DNA of 64,000 nucleotides from Leptolyngbya sp. KIOST-1 (GCF_000763385.1 NZ_JQFA01000005.1:186001-250000); one strand, 5' to 3'. Positions 54,062 through 63,144 are shown, counted from the first letter of the stretch. Notes: generated by a model not told the origin, from the letters alone. Numbers and translations: made by a program.

Positions 54062-54466
54062 GTGGGCGGTGCTGCAGGCGGTGGATCCCTGGGCTGTAGC
54101 GGTGCCTTTGTGGCCCTGGCCAGCGAGCGGTTTGAACCCCTCGTCGCCTTCTACAGCGCCCTGCTGGACCAGGAGGCCCGTCCCTACCAGCGCGATCGCT
54201 ATGGGGAGTTTCAGCTGCCGGGGCTGAGGCTGGCGATTTTTAAGCCCAAAGCCGACCAGACTGCTCAATTTCAGGATCCCACCAGCGGCGGGTTCAGTCT
54301 CTGCCTGGAGGTGGTGGATCTGGCGGCGGCGATCGCTCACCTGACCGAGCTGGGCTATCCGCCCCCCGGCCCAGTCATGACCGCCTCCCACGGGCGCGAG
54401 GTCTACGCCTACGACCCCGATGGCAACCGCCTGATTCTGCACCAGAGTTCTACCCAAAGATTTTGA
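54062..54466 (+). CDS. VOC (glyoxalase/bleomycin-resistance) superfamily protein
   Basis: A 134-residue single VOC protein: FVALASERFEPLVAFYSALL, RLAIFKPKADQTAQFQ, FSLCLEVVDLAAAIAHLTEL and VYAYDPDGNRLILHQ follow the paired beta-alpha-beta-beta-beta pattern. The metal-site Glu/His positions are not all evident, so the reaction is unknown. The GTG at 54062 is the first start; a later one near residue 15 would suit the fold equally well. Confidence 0.8.
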   Translation: MGGAAGGGSLGCSGAFVALASERFEPLVAFYSALLDQEARPYQRDRYGEFQLPGLRLAIFKPKADQTAQFQDPTSGGFSLCLEVVDLAAAIAHLTELGYPPPGPVMTASHGREVYAYDPDGNRLILHQSSTQRF

Positions 54467-54549
54467 GGAAACGTGGCAGTATTGAGAGGGATAGGCCCCA
54501 ACGGGACTGTTCCGCAGCGTATGGCAATCGTGGCCAGGTGGGCTAACCC

Positions 54550-55581
54550 ATGACCCAAGACCCCAACTTTCCCGCAGAAATTCCGCCGATTCCGCCCCCG
54601 CGCCACCCGGATGCCGAGGAAGCGGATGATGGTATGGCGTTCCCAGTCGATGCCGGGACCGATCTGGAGAATGCTAAGACTGGCCCCGATCGCCCCGTCC
54701 GCCCCGACCCGGCCCCCTGGACCGACAGCGACCTGGAGAATGTCGAAGATCCGCTGCCGGTGCCCACCCCCGACCCCCAACCCGCCTATTTAGATCGAGG
54801 TTCGGACCGGGGTCAGCGCCCGACGACCAGGGCCTCTACTCCCCAGCGTGCGGCGGCTCCCGCCGAGGATGTCTGGGCCGATACAGGCGTTCCCTACCAG
54901 CCCAAGGAACTGGGCGTAGTCGATCAGCTGCTGCTGCTGCTGGCCGAGGGGACAACGCTATGGAAAAAGGGGGTGCGGTGGGTGCGATCGCAGCTGCCCC
55001 CCGACTTGCAGCGCCAGCTCTCAGACGGGCTGCTGACCGCCATTGCCCTGGGCCTGCTGATGCTGTTGTTGGCCCTGTGGAATCCGCTGGGGTTGGGGCA
55101 GCGGGAGCGGGTAGCCACCGCCCCAACCCTGCCAGCCGCCGAGGAACCGAGCTCGGCGACAGAAGCCTCGCCCTACGGTGAGGCGAGCGAAGGGACTGCT
55201 CCAGAAGCGGCTCCAGAACCAGCCCCAAAGCCGACTCAGGGGGCGGAACCCACCCCCGAGCAGAGCCTGATCGCCGACATCCAGAACCGGGTCAGCAACA
55301 TTAGCCGCTCCTACGGGGCGGGGCTGATTCAGTCGGTGGAGGTCAACCTGCCGGAGAATACGCTGGGGGTCAACGTGGCTGAGGCCTGGTACGGGCTGCT
55401 CTCTAGCCAGCAGGACGAGGTGGCCCAGGACATTTTTGCCCAGGCCCAGGGGCTAAATTTTGGCACCCTGCAGCTGCGTGACCCCGACGGGGCTGTGGTG
55501 GCCCGCAACCCGGTGGTGGGGCCGAATATGGTGGTTCTGCGGCGGCTGAGATCGCTGGATGCCGATTGGCGGATGCAGTAG
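54550..55581 (+). CDS. Single-pass membrane protein, unknown function
   Basis: A 343-residue protein. A Pro/Asp-rich disordered N-terminal 120 residues is followed by a helical section (LGVVDQLLLLLAEGTTLWKK), one transmembrane helix (LLTAIALGLLMLLLALW, about 160-178), a Glu/Ala/Pro linker, and a C-terminal periplasmic-like domain. The last 75 residues (IQSVEVNLPENTLGVNVAEA, WYGLLSSQQDEVAQDIFAQA) look conserved. The plan suggests an envelope-associated protein; no family assigned. Confidence 0.65.
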   Translation: MTQDPNFPAEIPPIPPPRHPDAEEADDGMAFPVDAGTDLENAKTGPDRPVRPDPAPWTDSDLENVEDPLPVPTPDPQPAYLDRGSDRGQRPTTRASTPQRAAAPAEDVWADTGVPYQPKELGVVDQLLLLLAEGTTLWKKGVRWVRSQLPPDLQRQLSDGLLTAIALGLLMLLLALWNPLGLGQRERVATAPTLPAAEEPSSATEASPYGEASEGTAPEAAPEPAPKPTQGAEPTPEQSLIADIQNRVSNISRSYGAGLIQSVEVNLPENTLGVNVAEAWYGLLSSQQDEVAQDIFAQAQGLNFGTLQLRDPDGAVVARNPVVGPNMVVLRRLRSLDADWRMQ

Positions 55582-55676
55582 GGAGTGGGTGCGTAGGTGG
55601 GTGTAGACGCGGGGTGGCTTCTGTTCTCTTCAACGTGATTTGGGGAGCGGAGTAGAAATCTTTTGGGAGTAATGCA

Positions 55677-57365
55677 ATGGCCGGGCAACGGGTGAGGGGG
55701 CGGGCGCTGGTCCTGGGCGGTCTGAGCCTGGGGGCAATGCTGCTGGCTGGGCTGCCGGTGCAGGCAGCGGAGGCGATTTTCTTTCGCTACGGCCCGGTGG
55801 AGCGATCGGTGCAGACCCGTTCGCTTGAAACCTTGATTGAGTCGGGGCAGCTCACCGACGACCTGGCCTTTTACGTCAACCTGGTGGGGCTCAGCGAGGT
55901 CGAGGTTGAGCAGCTGCGGCAAAATCTCGATCGCCCCCTGGAGGTAGACGGGGTGCTGCTGTCGCGCTTTCTCTACACCAGTCTGGGGGAAGAGCTGCTG
56001 GAACAGGTGGGCAGCATTTTGCGGACCCGGGTGGGCGACAACGGCAAGCTGTCGCTGCGGGCAGCCCTGATTCAGGCGGCGACTTCGCCGGAGGGGCTGT
56101 CGGCCATCAATGTGGTGCGATCGCTGCCCACGGACATGCAGATCAATGTGCAAGATGCCATGGCCGTCGCCAATGCCGTCGATCGCATCGTCCTTGCCAC
56201 CACCGACTCTGTGACCCAGATGGGGGCTCTGACGGCCCAGCGGACCGCCCAGGAGCAGCCGATTGACTATGCCCGCCTGGCGGACTTGACCGCCCCGGGT
56301 TCTGCCAGGGTGCAGATTCAGCGGTTTAACCTGACCGACACCCAGCGTCAGCGCCAGCTCTACATGGATGTGGTGCGCCCCCGGCAGTGGCGGGGGCAGG
56401 CCCCGGTAATGGTGTTTTCCCACGGGTTGAGCGCCAGCCCCGAGTCCCGGCACCGGTGGGCCAGCCACCTCGCCTCCCACGGCATTGTGGTGGTGCTGCC
56501 CCAGCATCCGGGCAGCGATACCCGGCAGGTGGCGGAGTTTCAGGCTGGCCTCAGCTCTGACGTGTTTGATTTGCAAGAATTTATCCATCGCCCCCTCGAC
56601 ATCAGCTTTGTGCTCGACCAGCTAGAGCAGCTCAACGCCACCGAGTTTGAGGGGCGGCTCAACCTGGAGCAGGTGGGGGTTGGGGGTCACTCCCTGGGGG
56701 GCTACACCGCCCTGGCGGTGGCGGGGGCCGAGATCAGCTTTGACCACCTGGAGTCGGCGTGCAACCGCAGCCTCATTCACCTCAATATTTCGCTGCTGCT
56801 GCAGTGCCAGGCCCTGGACCTGCCCCGGCAGCCCTACCGCTTTCGAGATCCGCGCATCAACTCGGTGCTGCTGGTCAACCCGGTCAACAGCAGTGTGTTT
56901 GGCCCAGAGGGGCTGGCGGCAGTGGCGGTGCCGGTGATGGTCATCGCCGGTAGCCACGACCCGGCTACTCCGGCGGTGTTTGAGCAGTTTCGCACCTTTC
57001 CCTGGTACACCACCGAGCAGCGATCGCTGGCGCTGATCGAAGGGCAGGCCCACGTGGATCTGTCGGCCCTCGACGCCGGTCTCTCCCACCTGCTGACCAC
57101 CCTGCCCGGTCTCACCCTGGCCGAGCCCGAAGTCGTCGATCGCTACCTGAATGCCCTGGGACTGGCCTTTGTTGGTCGCTACGTGGCCCGCCGCCCGGAG
57201 TACAGCCTCTACCTGCGATCGGGCTATGCCGCCTACCTCAGCCAGAGCGAGCCCTTTCAGCTGTTTATGGTCAATGCGGGGCTTGACGTTGAACGGGGGC
57301 TGGTAGAACCGCTGGAAAACTTCCTGGAACCCCTAGGCCTACCTAACCTGCAGCCCGGTGGGTAG
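55677..57365 (+). CDS. Secreted alpha/beta hydrolase with DUF1400 domain
   Basis: A 562-residue exported protein. The signal peptide (LVLGGLSLGAMLLAGLPVQA, cleavage near AEA) is followed by a DUF1400 region (AIFFRYGPVERSVQTRSLET, LESGQL-type core; about 33-165). An alpha/beta hydrolase comes next (VMVFSHGLSASPESRHRWAS oxyanion loop). The nucleophile elbow is GVGGHSLGGYTAL, the likely Asp is in VIAGSHDPATP, and the His in EGQAHVDLS. It resembles dienelactone hydrolase/PAF-acetylhydrolase-like enzymes of cyanobacteria; the substrate is unknown. Confidence 0.88.
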   Translation: MAGQRVRGRALVLGGLSLGAMLLAGLPVQAAEAIFFRYGPVERSVQTRSLETLIESGQLTDDLAFYVNLVGLSEVEVEQLRQNLDRPLEVDGVLLSRFLYTSLGEELLEQVGSILRTRVGDNGKLSLRAALIQAATSPEGLSAINVVRSLPTDMQINVQDAMAVANAVDRIVLATTDSVTQMGALTAQRTAQEQPIDYARLADLTAPGSARVQIQRFNLTDTQRQRQLYMDVVRPRQWRGQAPVMVFSHGLSASPESRHRWASHLASHGIVVVLPQHPGSDTRQVAEFQAGLSSDVFDLQEFIHRPLDISFVLDQLEQLNATEFEGRLNLEQVGVGGHSLGGYTALAVAGAEISFDHLESACNRSLIHLNISLLLQCQALDLPRQPYRFRDPRINSVLLVNPVNSSVFGPEGLAAVAVPVMVIAGSHDPATPAVFEQFRTFPWYTTEQRSLALIEGQAHVDLSALDAGLSHLLTTLPGLTLAEPEVVDRYLNALGLAFVGRYVARRPEYSLYLRSGYAAYLSQSEPFQLFMVNAGLDVERGLVEPLENFLEPLGLPNLQPGG

Positions 57366-57402
57366 CCTTGGGCGGGTTGGCGGAAAACTCCTGCCCCTTC
57401 AG

Positions 57403-58041
57403 CTATCCCTGATGTCGAACAGGCTCTACCGCAACCCATAGGCCATTGTCGTTGCGGTGCTGCCCCACCATCACGCCCTGAACCCCTACCTGGGCGCGGT
57501 CTAACGTGCGCGTAGGGTGGGCCGGGTTAGCTGGCCGCAGCGTGATCTGGGTGTCGCCTTCACCGTAGTAAACATGCTTGAGGGTGGTGCCTTCCCCTGC
57601 GATCCAGATCACGCCAATCCGGCCTGGGCGAATGGCCCAGAGGTCCTCTGTGGGGTGAATGACTACAATATCACCGTCATAAATTTGGGCGTTTGCCATG
57701 CTGTCACCACGGACTGAGAGAGCGTAATCACTCGGTTTATAGCGGTTGCCGTCCAGACGCACCTGCTCAAAATATCGTTCGGGGTGCTCGGTGAGATAGC
57801 CGGCCTGAATGATTCCCTTCAGGGGAAGCTCGCCGTATAGCAGGCGAATGGCCCGTGCTAAACCCTGCTGCCTGTCAATAAATCCCTTCTGCTGCAACCT
57901 GTCCAGCAAATCTTGCACAAAGGAGCTAGACGATTCTTGCAACATCGTTTTCATCTCTCGAATTGTGGGGGCATAGCCGTGTAGATGAATCCATTGCCTC
58001 AGGCCATCGTATAGGCGGCGTTCAGACGGTAAAAGAACCAT
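57403..58041 (-). CDS. lexA: LexA repressor, autocleavage-competent
   Basis: A 212-residue SOS-type repressor. A winged-helix domain (LPSERRLYDGLRQWIHLHGY, PTIREMKTMLQESSSSFVQD) binds DNA. The C-terminal S24 peptidase domain has the cleavable bond Ala80-Gly81 (GIIQAGYLTE), the nucleophile Ser114 (VRGDSM) and the general base Lys155 (GTTLKHVYY). Some cyanobacterial LexA proteins, such as that of Synechocystis, lack these residues and do not respond to DNA damage; this one should. A palindrome 10 nt before the start codon suggests autoregulation. Confidence 0.93.
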   Translation of the reverse strand: MVLLPSERRLYDGLRQWIHLHGYAPTIREMKTMLQESSSSFVQDLLDRLQQKGFIDRQQGLARAIRLLYGELPLKGIIQAGYLTEHPERYFEQVRLDGNRYKPSDYALSVRGDSMANAQIYDGDIVVIHPTEDLWAIRPGRIGVIWIAGEGTTLKHVYYGEGDTQITLRPANPAHPTRTLDRAQVGVQGVMVGQHRNDNGLWVAVEPVRHQG

Positions 58042-58050
58042 GGGTTTAAC

Positions 58051-58066
58051 TAATACATTTGTATTA
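58051..58066 (-). promoter_or_regulatory. Palindromic LexA-box candidate at the lexA promoter
   Basis: TAATACATTTGTATTA is a perfect 16-bp palindrome ending 10 nt upstream of the lexA ATG. Its spacing (AATAC-N4-GTATT) equals that of the known cyanobacterial LexA box AGTAC-N4-GTTCT. The position allows repression of its own gene. Confidence 0.7.
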
Positions 58067-58138
58067 ATTTACCACTCAGTAGGCGATGTATCAATAGGTT
58101 CATCTGTACGGAGAACTCGTGGCGGCCATACAACAAAA

Positions 58139-58163
58139 GCCCGGCTGACCAGTTCAGCCGGGC
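58139..58163 (-). terminator. Rho-independent terminator after the 58186 gene
   Basis: GCCCGGCTGA (58139-58148) and TCAGCCGGGC (58154-58163) form a perfect 10-bp stem with a 5-nt loop. Read on the minus strand it follows the stop codon by 22 nt and is followed by TTTTGTTG. Confidence 0.85.
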
Positions 58164-58185
58164 CTGAGTCGTTGAACAATTGGCG

Positions 58186-58824
58186 TTACTTGGCCAATGC
58201 CTTGAGCGATTGGCTGCCGAGGTCGAAGGCGGTATTGAGAGACAGGATGTTGTCGCTGACGCCCTCCAGTTGATCGCGCAGGTTGTCGGCATCGATCTGT
58301 CCGGCGCTGGTGGCCAGGTCGCTCAGGGTGGCGGCGATCGCCTTGTAGGTGTCCTCGTTCTGGCTGAGCTGGGTGTGCAGGTCGCCCTTGACCCGCTGGA
58401 GCAGGTCTTCGATCGCCCCCTGCAGCCGCTGCTCAAAGGCTTCGCTGTCGGTAGCCAGATCGCTGAAAGAAGCGGCCAGATCGCCCAGGGAGGCCTCCGA
58501 CTGATTGACGCTGGTGAGGAGAGCGGCGCGATCGCTCACTTTCACGTCGGGGTCCGCGGCTTTCTCCAAATCTTCGGCCAGGCCATTGACCAGCTTCTGG
58601 GCTTTCTTCAGGGAGTTGCCGTAGGTATCCTGCGACTCCTTGGCGTAGTCCTTCAGCACCGAGGACAGGTAGCTCTGGCCCGCCGAGGCCAGGTCGTCCC
58701 CCAGGGTGCTGGCCTGGGCCTCGCCGCCCCAGACCGTCAGGGTCAAGAGCAACAGCACCGTCAAGCAGCCGCTCACCAGACGCTGGAGGACTTTGAAGTA
58801 GGTATCCATGCGGTTTGTGTCCAT
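58186..58824 (-). CDS. Exported helical protein of unknown function
   Basis: A 212-residue protein. A signal sequence (VSGCLTVLLLLTLTVWGGEA, cleavage near AQAS) is followed by about 175 residues of almost pure alpha-helix rich in Ala, Ser, Asp and Leu (LGDLAASFSDLATDSEAFEQ, IAATLSDLATSAGQIDADNL). Start choice is open between codons 1 and 6 (both Met). It is the last of a run of four same-strand genes and ends in a clear terminator. It may be a periplasmic or lumenal coiled-coil protein. Confidence 0.65.
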   Translation of the reverse strand: MDTNRMDTYFKVLQRLVSGCLTVLLLLTLTVWGGEAQASTLGDDLASAGQSYLSSVLKDYAKESQDTYGNSLKKAQKLVNGLAEDLEKAADPDVKVSDRAALLTSVNQSEASLGDLAASFSDLATDSEAFEQRLQGAIEDLLQRVKGDLHTQLSQNEDTYKAIAATLSDLATSAGQIDADNLRDQLEGVSDNILSLNTAFDLGSQSLKALAK

Positions 58825-58840
58825 ACAGTTTCCAAGGGGG

Positions 58841-59725
58841 CTAAATTTCGGCGATCGCCCGTTCGACCAGGCGGCGGGCCAGGGTCTGGGTGCCGGTGTG
58901 CTCGTAGTACTTCACCGACATGTCGAGGAATGCGCCCAGGTAGTCGAGCTTGCTCTTGGAGCCCTCAATGAAGCCGCCCAGGTTGTCGACCAGGCCGCTC
59001 TGGGTGATGTTGTGGTCGCGGACAAAGCGATCCATCCAGCCCTTGGTGGACTCAAAGCTCTCGGTCATGAAGGCGAGCTTGGCCCTGTCGTTGCCGCCGG
59101 GAATTTCGTCCTTAACCCCCTTAAAGGTCTGGTTGCCGTCCAGGTCGGCTGGCCCCATGCCCTTGATAGCGTTGAGCGCCTTGGTGGAAAAGTCGGCCCC
59201 CAGGGGAATAATGCCGTCGAAGCTGACCAGGGCCGCCATCCGAATCAGCGACTCGCTGCTGTAGTCACCCAGGGCGGACAGAAAGTCCCCCAGGCTGTCG
59301 CCGGGGATGCCGCTGATTTTGCAGAAGGCGACCACCTCGGCCACCAGCTTCACCACCAGGTCGATGGTCTGCGCTTTTTCGGGCTTGGGGGAGAGGTTCT
59401 TGAGAAAGCCCAAAAAGGTATCCTGGCCGATGCGGTTGGCCAGCGCCGCCGCCCCCAGCAGCCCCGAGGCGGAATCAACGGTTTCGTAGAGCCAGAGGGC
59501 GCTCTGGTAGCCCTGCTTTTTGTCGTTGAACAGGGCGATCGCCCGTTCGCCAATCGCCTGCACCATGGCCTCGTCGGTTTCGCCGGTCACGGTTTTGATC
59601 GTGTTGTCAAAGCCGACCAGGTTGTTCCACTGACCGGGCACAAAGGTGTCGAGGGTTTTCAGTGCCCGCACGGTCAGGCCCCCAGTGGGGAGCTTGTCCA
59701 CAATTTCGTAGATTTTTTTGCTCAC
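58841..59725 (-). CDS. Conserved helical protein of unknown function
   Basis: A 294-residue soluble protein, largely helical: MSKKIYEIVDKLPTGGLTVR, GQWNNLVGFDNTIKTVTGET, LNSPKPEKAQTIDL-like and WMDRFVRDHNITQSGLVDNL segments. It shows no signal peptide or cofactor motif. It begins 62 bases after the lipoprotein gene and ends 16 bases before the exported helical protein gene, so it is probably co-transcribed. I do not recognise a family. Confidence 0.65.
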   Translation of the reverse strand: MSKKIYEIVDKLPTGGLTVRALKTLDTFVPGQWNNLVGFDNTIKTVTGETDEAMVQAIGERAIALFNDKKQGYQSALWLYETVDSASGLLGAAALANRIGQDTFLGFLKNLSPKPEKAQTIDLVVKLVAEVVAFCKISGIPGDSLGDFLSALGDYSSESLIRMAALVSFDGIIPLGADFSTKALNAIKGMGPADLDGNQTFKGVKDEIPGGNDRAKLAFMTESFESTKGWMDRFVRDHNITQSGLVDNLGGFIEGSKSKLDYLGAFLDMSVKYYEHTGTQTLARRLVERAIAEI

Positions 59726-59787
59726 AACTTACTCCTTAGGTCTGCCCTTATTGTGCTGTGGATGTCATCACTGCCTGGGACTGCCGC

Positions 59788-60462
59788 CTAGGAGGCGGGC
59801 TGGAGACTGGGCGACAGGCCCGGAAGCTGCACCCTGGGCAGCTTAAAGCCGGGTTGAGCCCCTGCCGGAGCCGGTTCGGGAGTAACCGGGGGGGCAGCGG
59901 CGCTGGGCGTCTTGGGCAGGGTCTTGGTGGGCTTAGTCGCCGGGGTAATCGCTCCCTTGAGCTGGGCCAGCCCCTGAAGATCAAACTTTTGCAGCCAGGC
60001 CACCCGGTCTGCCTTGGTAAAGGAGGGGTCGCGGGAGAGCACCTTGACCTGGTAGCGACCATTTACCAGGACGCCGGTGGCGGTGCTGCCCTGATCCACC
60101 GCGGGAAACCCATTGACCGATTCCGCAGCGGCGCTGTACTTCTCGGCGGACCCTGGAATGCCGGTGGTGTCGCTAATGGTGAGCATGGCCAGGGTTTTGC
60201 CGCCCTGTTCCAGCTTGTACTCGGCGAACCCCTTCTTCTCCTGGTAGGGAATGACGCTGTAGTTACCCTGATCGCCGGGGAAAAACTGGTTGAAGGTGCC
60301 CCCCTTTTCCGCCTTTTTGTCCACCGCCGCCGGAGCCCTGAAACCCGTGGTGTCTTTTTGCACCTGGTCGTATTTGGACGGGGCGGATGAACAGGCGGTA
60401 ACCAGCAGCACCAGGCACACCATCAGGGGGGCCAACCGACGCAACCAGCGGGTAAAACTCAT
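59788..60462 (-). CDS. Lipoprotein of unknown function
   Basis: A 224-residue lipoprotein. The signal peptide MSFTRWLRRLAPLMVCLVLL ends in the lipobox LVTAC. The soluble part (KYDQVQKDTTGFRAPAAVDK, GTFNQFFPGDQGNYSVIPYQ, EKKGFAEYKLEQGGKTLAML) looks like a beta-rich domain, followed by a Pro/Ala/Thr tail. GGAGGAGAG lies close before the ATG at 60462, which rules out the longer open frame to 60501. Second gene of the run 61225-58186. Confidence 0.75.
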   Translation of the reverse strand: MSFTRWLRRLAPLMVCLVLLVTACSSAPSKYDQVQKDTTGFRAPAAVDKKAEKGGTFNQFFPGDQGNYSVIPYQEKKGFAEYKLEQGGKTLAMLTISDTTGIPGSAEKYSAAAESVNGFPAVDQGSTATGVLVNGRYQVKVLSRDPSFTKADRVAWLQKFDLQGLAQLKGAITPATKPTKTLPKTPSAAAPPVTPEPAPAGAQPGFKLPRVQLPGLSPSLQPAS

Positions 60463-60745
60463 AACACTCTCCTCCAAAGGCAATGTCGTGGGCGAACTCA
60501 TCGATAAAATCGGCCACAGGGTGTCCCATGGCCAGCTTCAGGGACTATTCTCGACCGTGGCATAGAAACATAAGGCTTCGGTAAGCAAAAATTATCTTTG
60601 GCAAGAAGGTATTTGGGGGGAAGGGGAAGGGCGGACGGTGCACAGTGCACGGCTTGACCCAGGGGGTGAATTCTGGCTGCTCGAGGTTTCTGCCTACCTC
60701 CCTTGAGGGATGGTAGGCCAGGGCTTTTCCCCAGGGGCAGCAAGC

Positions 60746-61225
60746 CTAAAGCCCCAAAGCGACTTTGAAACGGGCCAGGGTAGCGGCTTCGGCGGTGCTG
60801 ATCTTGCTGCGGCCCAGGCCAAACAGCCCTTCCCCGGCGGCTGCAGCCACGGCCACACCGCAGTCGTAGATGAACTGCTTGTACTCAGCGATTTCGGCCT
60901 CGCTAGCCTTACCTGCCACCGCGGTCAGAGCGGCGGCAATATCGGCGATCGCGTGGTCAACCATGGCCCCCGACTGCACGTCCTCGGGCTTAATGTCGGG
61001 CTTCTCGAGTTTGGCCTCGTCGCGCTTGAGTGCCGCCTCGGAAAAGGCGGCCTGAATAATGGCATTGGCGGGGTATTTTTCGGCGGCTGCGGCAATTTGC
61101 TTCGACATGGCGGCCGCCTCCATCGCCGTAGACACAATACCGATGTCCACGAGGGCCACCGATAGCCCGACCATCATGGGGGCTTTGACCACGGCCTGAA
61201 GCTCGGCGGGAGTGTAGTTGCTCAT
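60746..61225 (-). CDS. Small conserved protein of unknown function
   Basis: A 159-residue Ala-rich helical protein starting MSNYTPAELQAVVKAPMMVG. It continues LVDIGIVSTAMEAAAMSKQI and FIYDCGVAVAAAAGEGLFGL-GRSKIS. An upstream Met at 61273 gives 16 extra residues of low plausibility, so the ATG at 61225 was chosen. Moderately hydrophobic but without a clear membrane helix. First gene of a run with the lipoprotein and two helical proteins; no function known. Confidence 0.65.
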   Translation of the reverse strand: MSNYTPAELQAVVKAPMMVGLSVALVDIGIVSTAMEAAAMSKQIAAAAEKYPANAIIQAAFSEAALKRDEAKLEKPDIKPEDVQSGAMVDHAIADIAAALTAVAGKASEAEIAEYKQFIYDCGVAVAAAAGEGLFGLGRSKISTAEAATLARFKVALGL

Positions 61226-61315
61226 GGCTGACTCACAAGAGGGCATTGATTGCATGAATAGCGTAAGCAACAACGATAAGAAACCCCTAAGACGGCGGAT
61301 TTGCCCAAGGCGACC

Positions 61316-62164
61316 CTAGGGATTGCAGTAGGGGCACTGGCTGGGATCGGCGGTGAGGGGAGCATCGGGGGCGGGGGCGGTTTGCTGAAGCTGGCAGTGC
61401 TGGCACTGGTACAGCACCGAAAGGGTGAGCAGGGTGGGGGTGCCGCACAGGCCGCAGGGTCGTCCGGGAAACCGTTTGACCACGGCAAAGCCGGGGTAGT
61501 GACAGGTGGGGCAGGTCTGGGCGATCGCGCGCAGCAGATCGTCGGTCGCCTGGGCGATCGCCTGCATGCGGGTGGGGTTGTAGAGGGCGCGCATGTCGGT
61601 TTCGAGGTGGGCGGTGGGCGACTGGTCCAGGGCCTGCTCGACGGCGGCCACCAGCTCGGCAACACTGGTAATCCCCTTGGCCACAATGATGCCGGCCGGC
61701 TCGGTTTTGACCACCAGGCCGTGGCTGGGAAAGCTGACCGCCTCGGCAAAGGTGAGGGCTTCGGCGGGGCTGCGGACGGTCTGGTGGCGGTAGTTGGTGG
61801 TAGTGGTCAGCGCTTCGCCGACAATTTCCAGCTGGTGCTCGCGATCGCACAGCAGCACCAGCTCGCGATCGCAGGGCACAAAGGGAATTTGCGGGTGCGG
61901 CCCAAAGCTGCCCTCACTGGCGATGGCGAGGGTCTCGCCCGTGTGTCGCAGGGCGGCCTCGGCCTTGAGCCGGGCGGTGTTGAGCTGATCGGCAGGGCGC
62001 TGAATGTCGTTGGTAAAGGTGCCAAAGGCGTCGGTGTTAAACCCAGAGGGTACGCTGACCCTGACCCCCAGGTGGGTTTCGAGCCGGGGCGCGATCGCCT
62101 GCTCCTTGCGGTGCATGGTGGCCAACACCGCCACCCGTCCAGCAAATAGGTCCAGCTCAGCCAC
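61316..62164 (-). CDS. DUF6671-type protein with C-terminal zinc ribbon
   Basis: A 282-residue soluble protein: LFAGRVAVLATMHRKEQAIA, LGVRVSVPSGFNTDAFGTFT, LRHTGETLAIASEGSFGPHP and TEPAGIIVAKGITSVAELVA form an alpha/beta domain. The last 90 residues hold four CxxC-type pairs (CPTCHYPG, CGLCG, CQHC, CPYC), two zinc knuckles. GTG at 62164 with GGAGGAGG upstream is the preferred start over 62188. The family is uncharacterised as far as I know; the zinc ribbons suggest nucleic-acid or protein binding. Confidence 0.75.
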   Translation of the reverse strand: MAELDLFAGRVAVLATMHRKEQAIAPRLETHLGVRVSVPSGFNTDAFGTFTNDIQRPADQLNTARLKAEAALRHTGETLAIASEGSFGPHPQIPFVPCDRELVLLCDREHQLEIVGEALTTTTNYRHQTVRSPAEALTFAEAVSFPSHGLVVKTEPAGIIVAKGITSVAELVAAVEQALDQSPTAHLETDMRALYNPTRMQAIAQATDDLLRAIAQTCPTCHYPGFAVVKRFPGRPCGLCGTPTLLTLSVLYQCQHCQLQQTAPAPDAPLTADPSQCPYCNP

Positions 62165-62357
62165 GGCTATTGCCCTCCTCCTCAGCACAATTTAAGTCTC
62201 GAACCGCGTTAGCCGCCACCCAACAACGCCACCCAGCGCCGGGTTCACCAGCCCTGGCCCTGGAGATTCAGGCCTCCCCTGAGCGAATCAATCCCTGTTC
62301 CCCGCTTAACCGAGATAATAGGGGAAGCCCCCTGTCCGCAATCCTGGTATCGGCATT

Positions 62358-63101
62358 ATGTATCAAACCGACCCGCCGCAGCCGGCCAAAGCCACCCTGC
62401 CCACCATGTACGACCTCCCCAGCGAGCACCCGGAGGACCCTGGTTTGCCCGATGAGTTTCACCTGCTCCAGCCGGAGCTATTGCGGTTGACCTTCCGTCC
62501 CCCGACCTACGCCGCCGACCACGTCTTTTCGGCCAGCGACCTCAACCTCTATTACGACGCCAGCCACGTGCAGTGGTACAAGCGCCCTGACTGGTTTGGC
62601 GTGCTGGGGGTGCCTCGCCTCTACGAAGAACGGGACCTGCGCCTGAGCTACGTCACCTGGCAGGAAGGGGTGACCCCGTTTGTGGTCGTCGAGCTGATCT
62701 CACCCGGCACCGAAGCCGAAGACCTGGGCCGCACCCTGCGCGACGCCAGCAAACCACCCAACAAGTGGACCGTCTATGAGCAAATTTTGAGAATTCCCTA
62801 CTACATCGTCTTTAACCGCTACACTGACGAGCTACAGGCCTTCGGGTTGATGATGACCCGCTACCAGCCGATTCCCCTGGAGGGGCTGGGGGTATGGTTT
62901 GAGGACGCTGAGCTGGGCCTGGGCCTCTGGGAAGGAACCTACCAGGGCATCCACCGTCTCTGGTTGCGCTGGTATAATCGCGACCAGCAGTGGGTTCTCA
63001 CTCCCGCCGAGCAGGAAGCCCAGCGGGCGGAGCAGGAAGCCCAGCGGGCCGAGCGTCTAGCGGCGCAGCTGAGGGCCCTGGGGGTGGAGCCAGACGCCTA
63101 G
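62358..63101 (+). CDS. Uma2-family (DUF820) predicted endonuclease
   Basis: A 247-residue protein of the Uma2/DUF820 group, which expanded greatly in cyanobacteria and has a PD-(D/E)xK nuclease fold. VFSASDLNLYYDASHVQWYK (Asp), VTPFVVVELISPGTEAEDLG (Glu-x-x motif) and KWTVYEQILRIPYYIVFNRY give the core. The C-terminus carries a repeated EQEAQRAE coiled coil. Targets are unknown. GGCATT is the only weak ribosome site before the ATG. Confidence 0.88.
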   Translation: MYQTDPPQPAKATLPTMYDLPSEHPEDPGLPDEFHLLQPELLRLTFRPPTYAADHVFSASDLNLYYDASHVQWYKRPDWFGVLGVPRLYEERDLRLSYVTWQEGVTPFVVVELISPGTEAEDLGRTLRDASKPPNKWTVYEQILRIPYYIVFNRYTDELQAFGLMMTRYQPIPLEGLGVWFEDAELGLGLWEGTYQGIHRLWLRWYNRDQQWVLTPAEQEAQRAEQEAQRAERLAAQLRALGVEPDA

Positions 63102-63144
63102 TTCCCCAGGGGGCGGAGCGCAGTTGTTATCTAAGGGATAAGCC

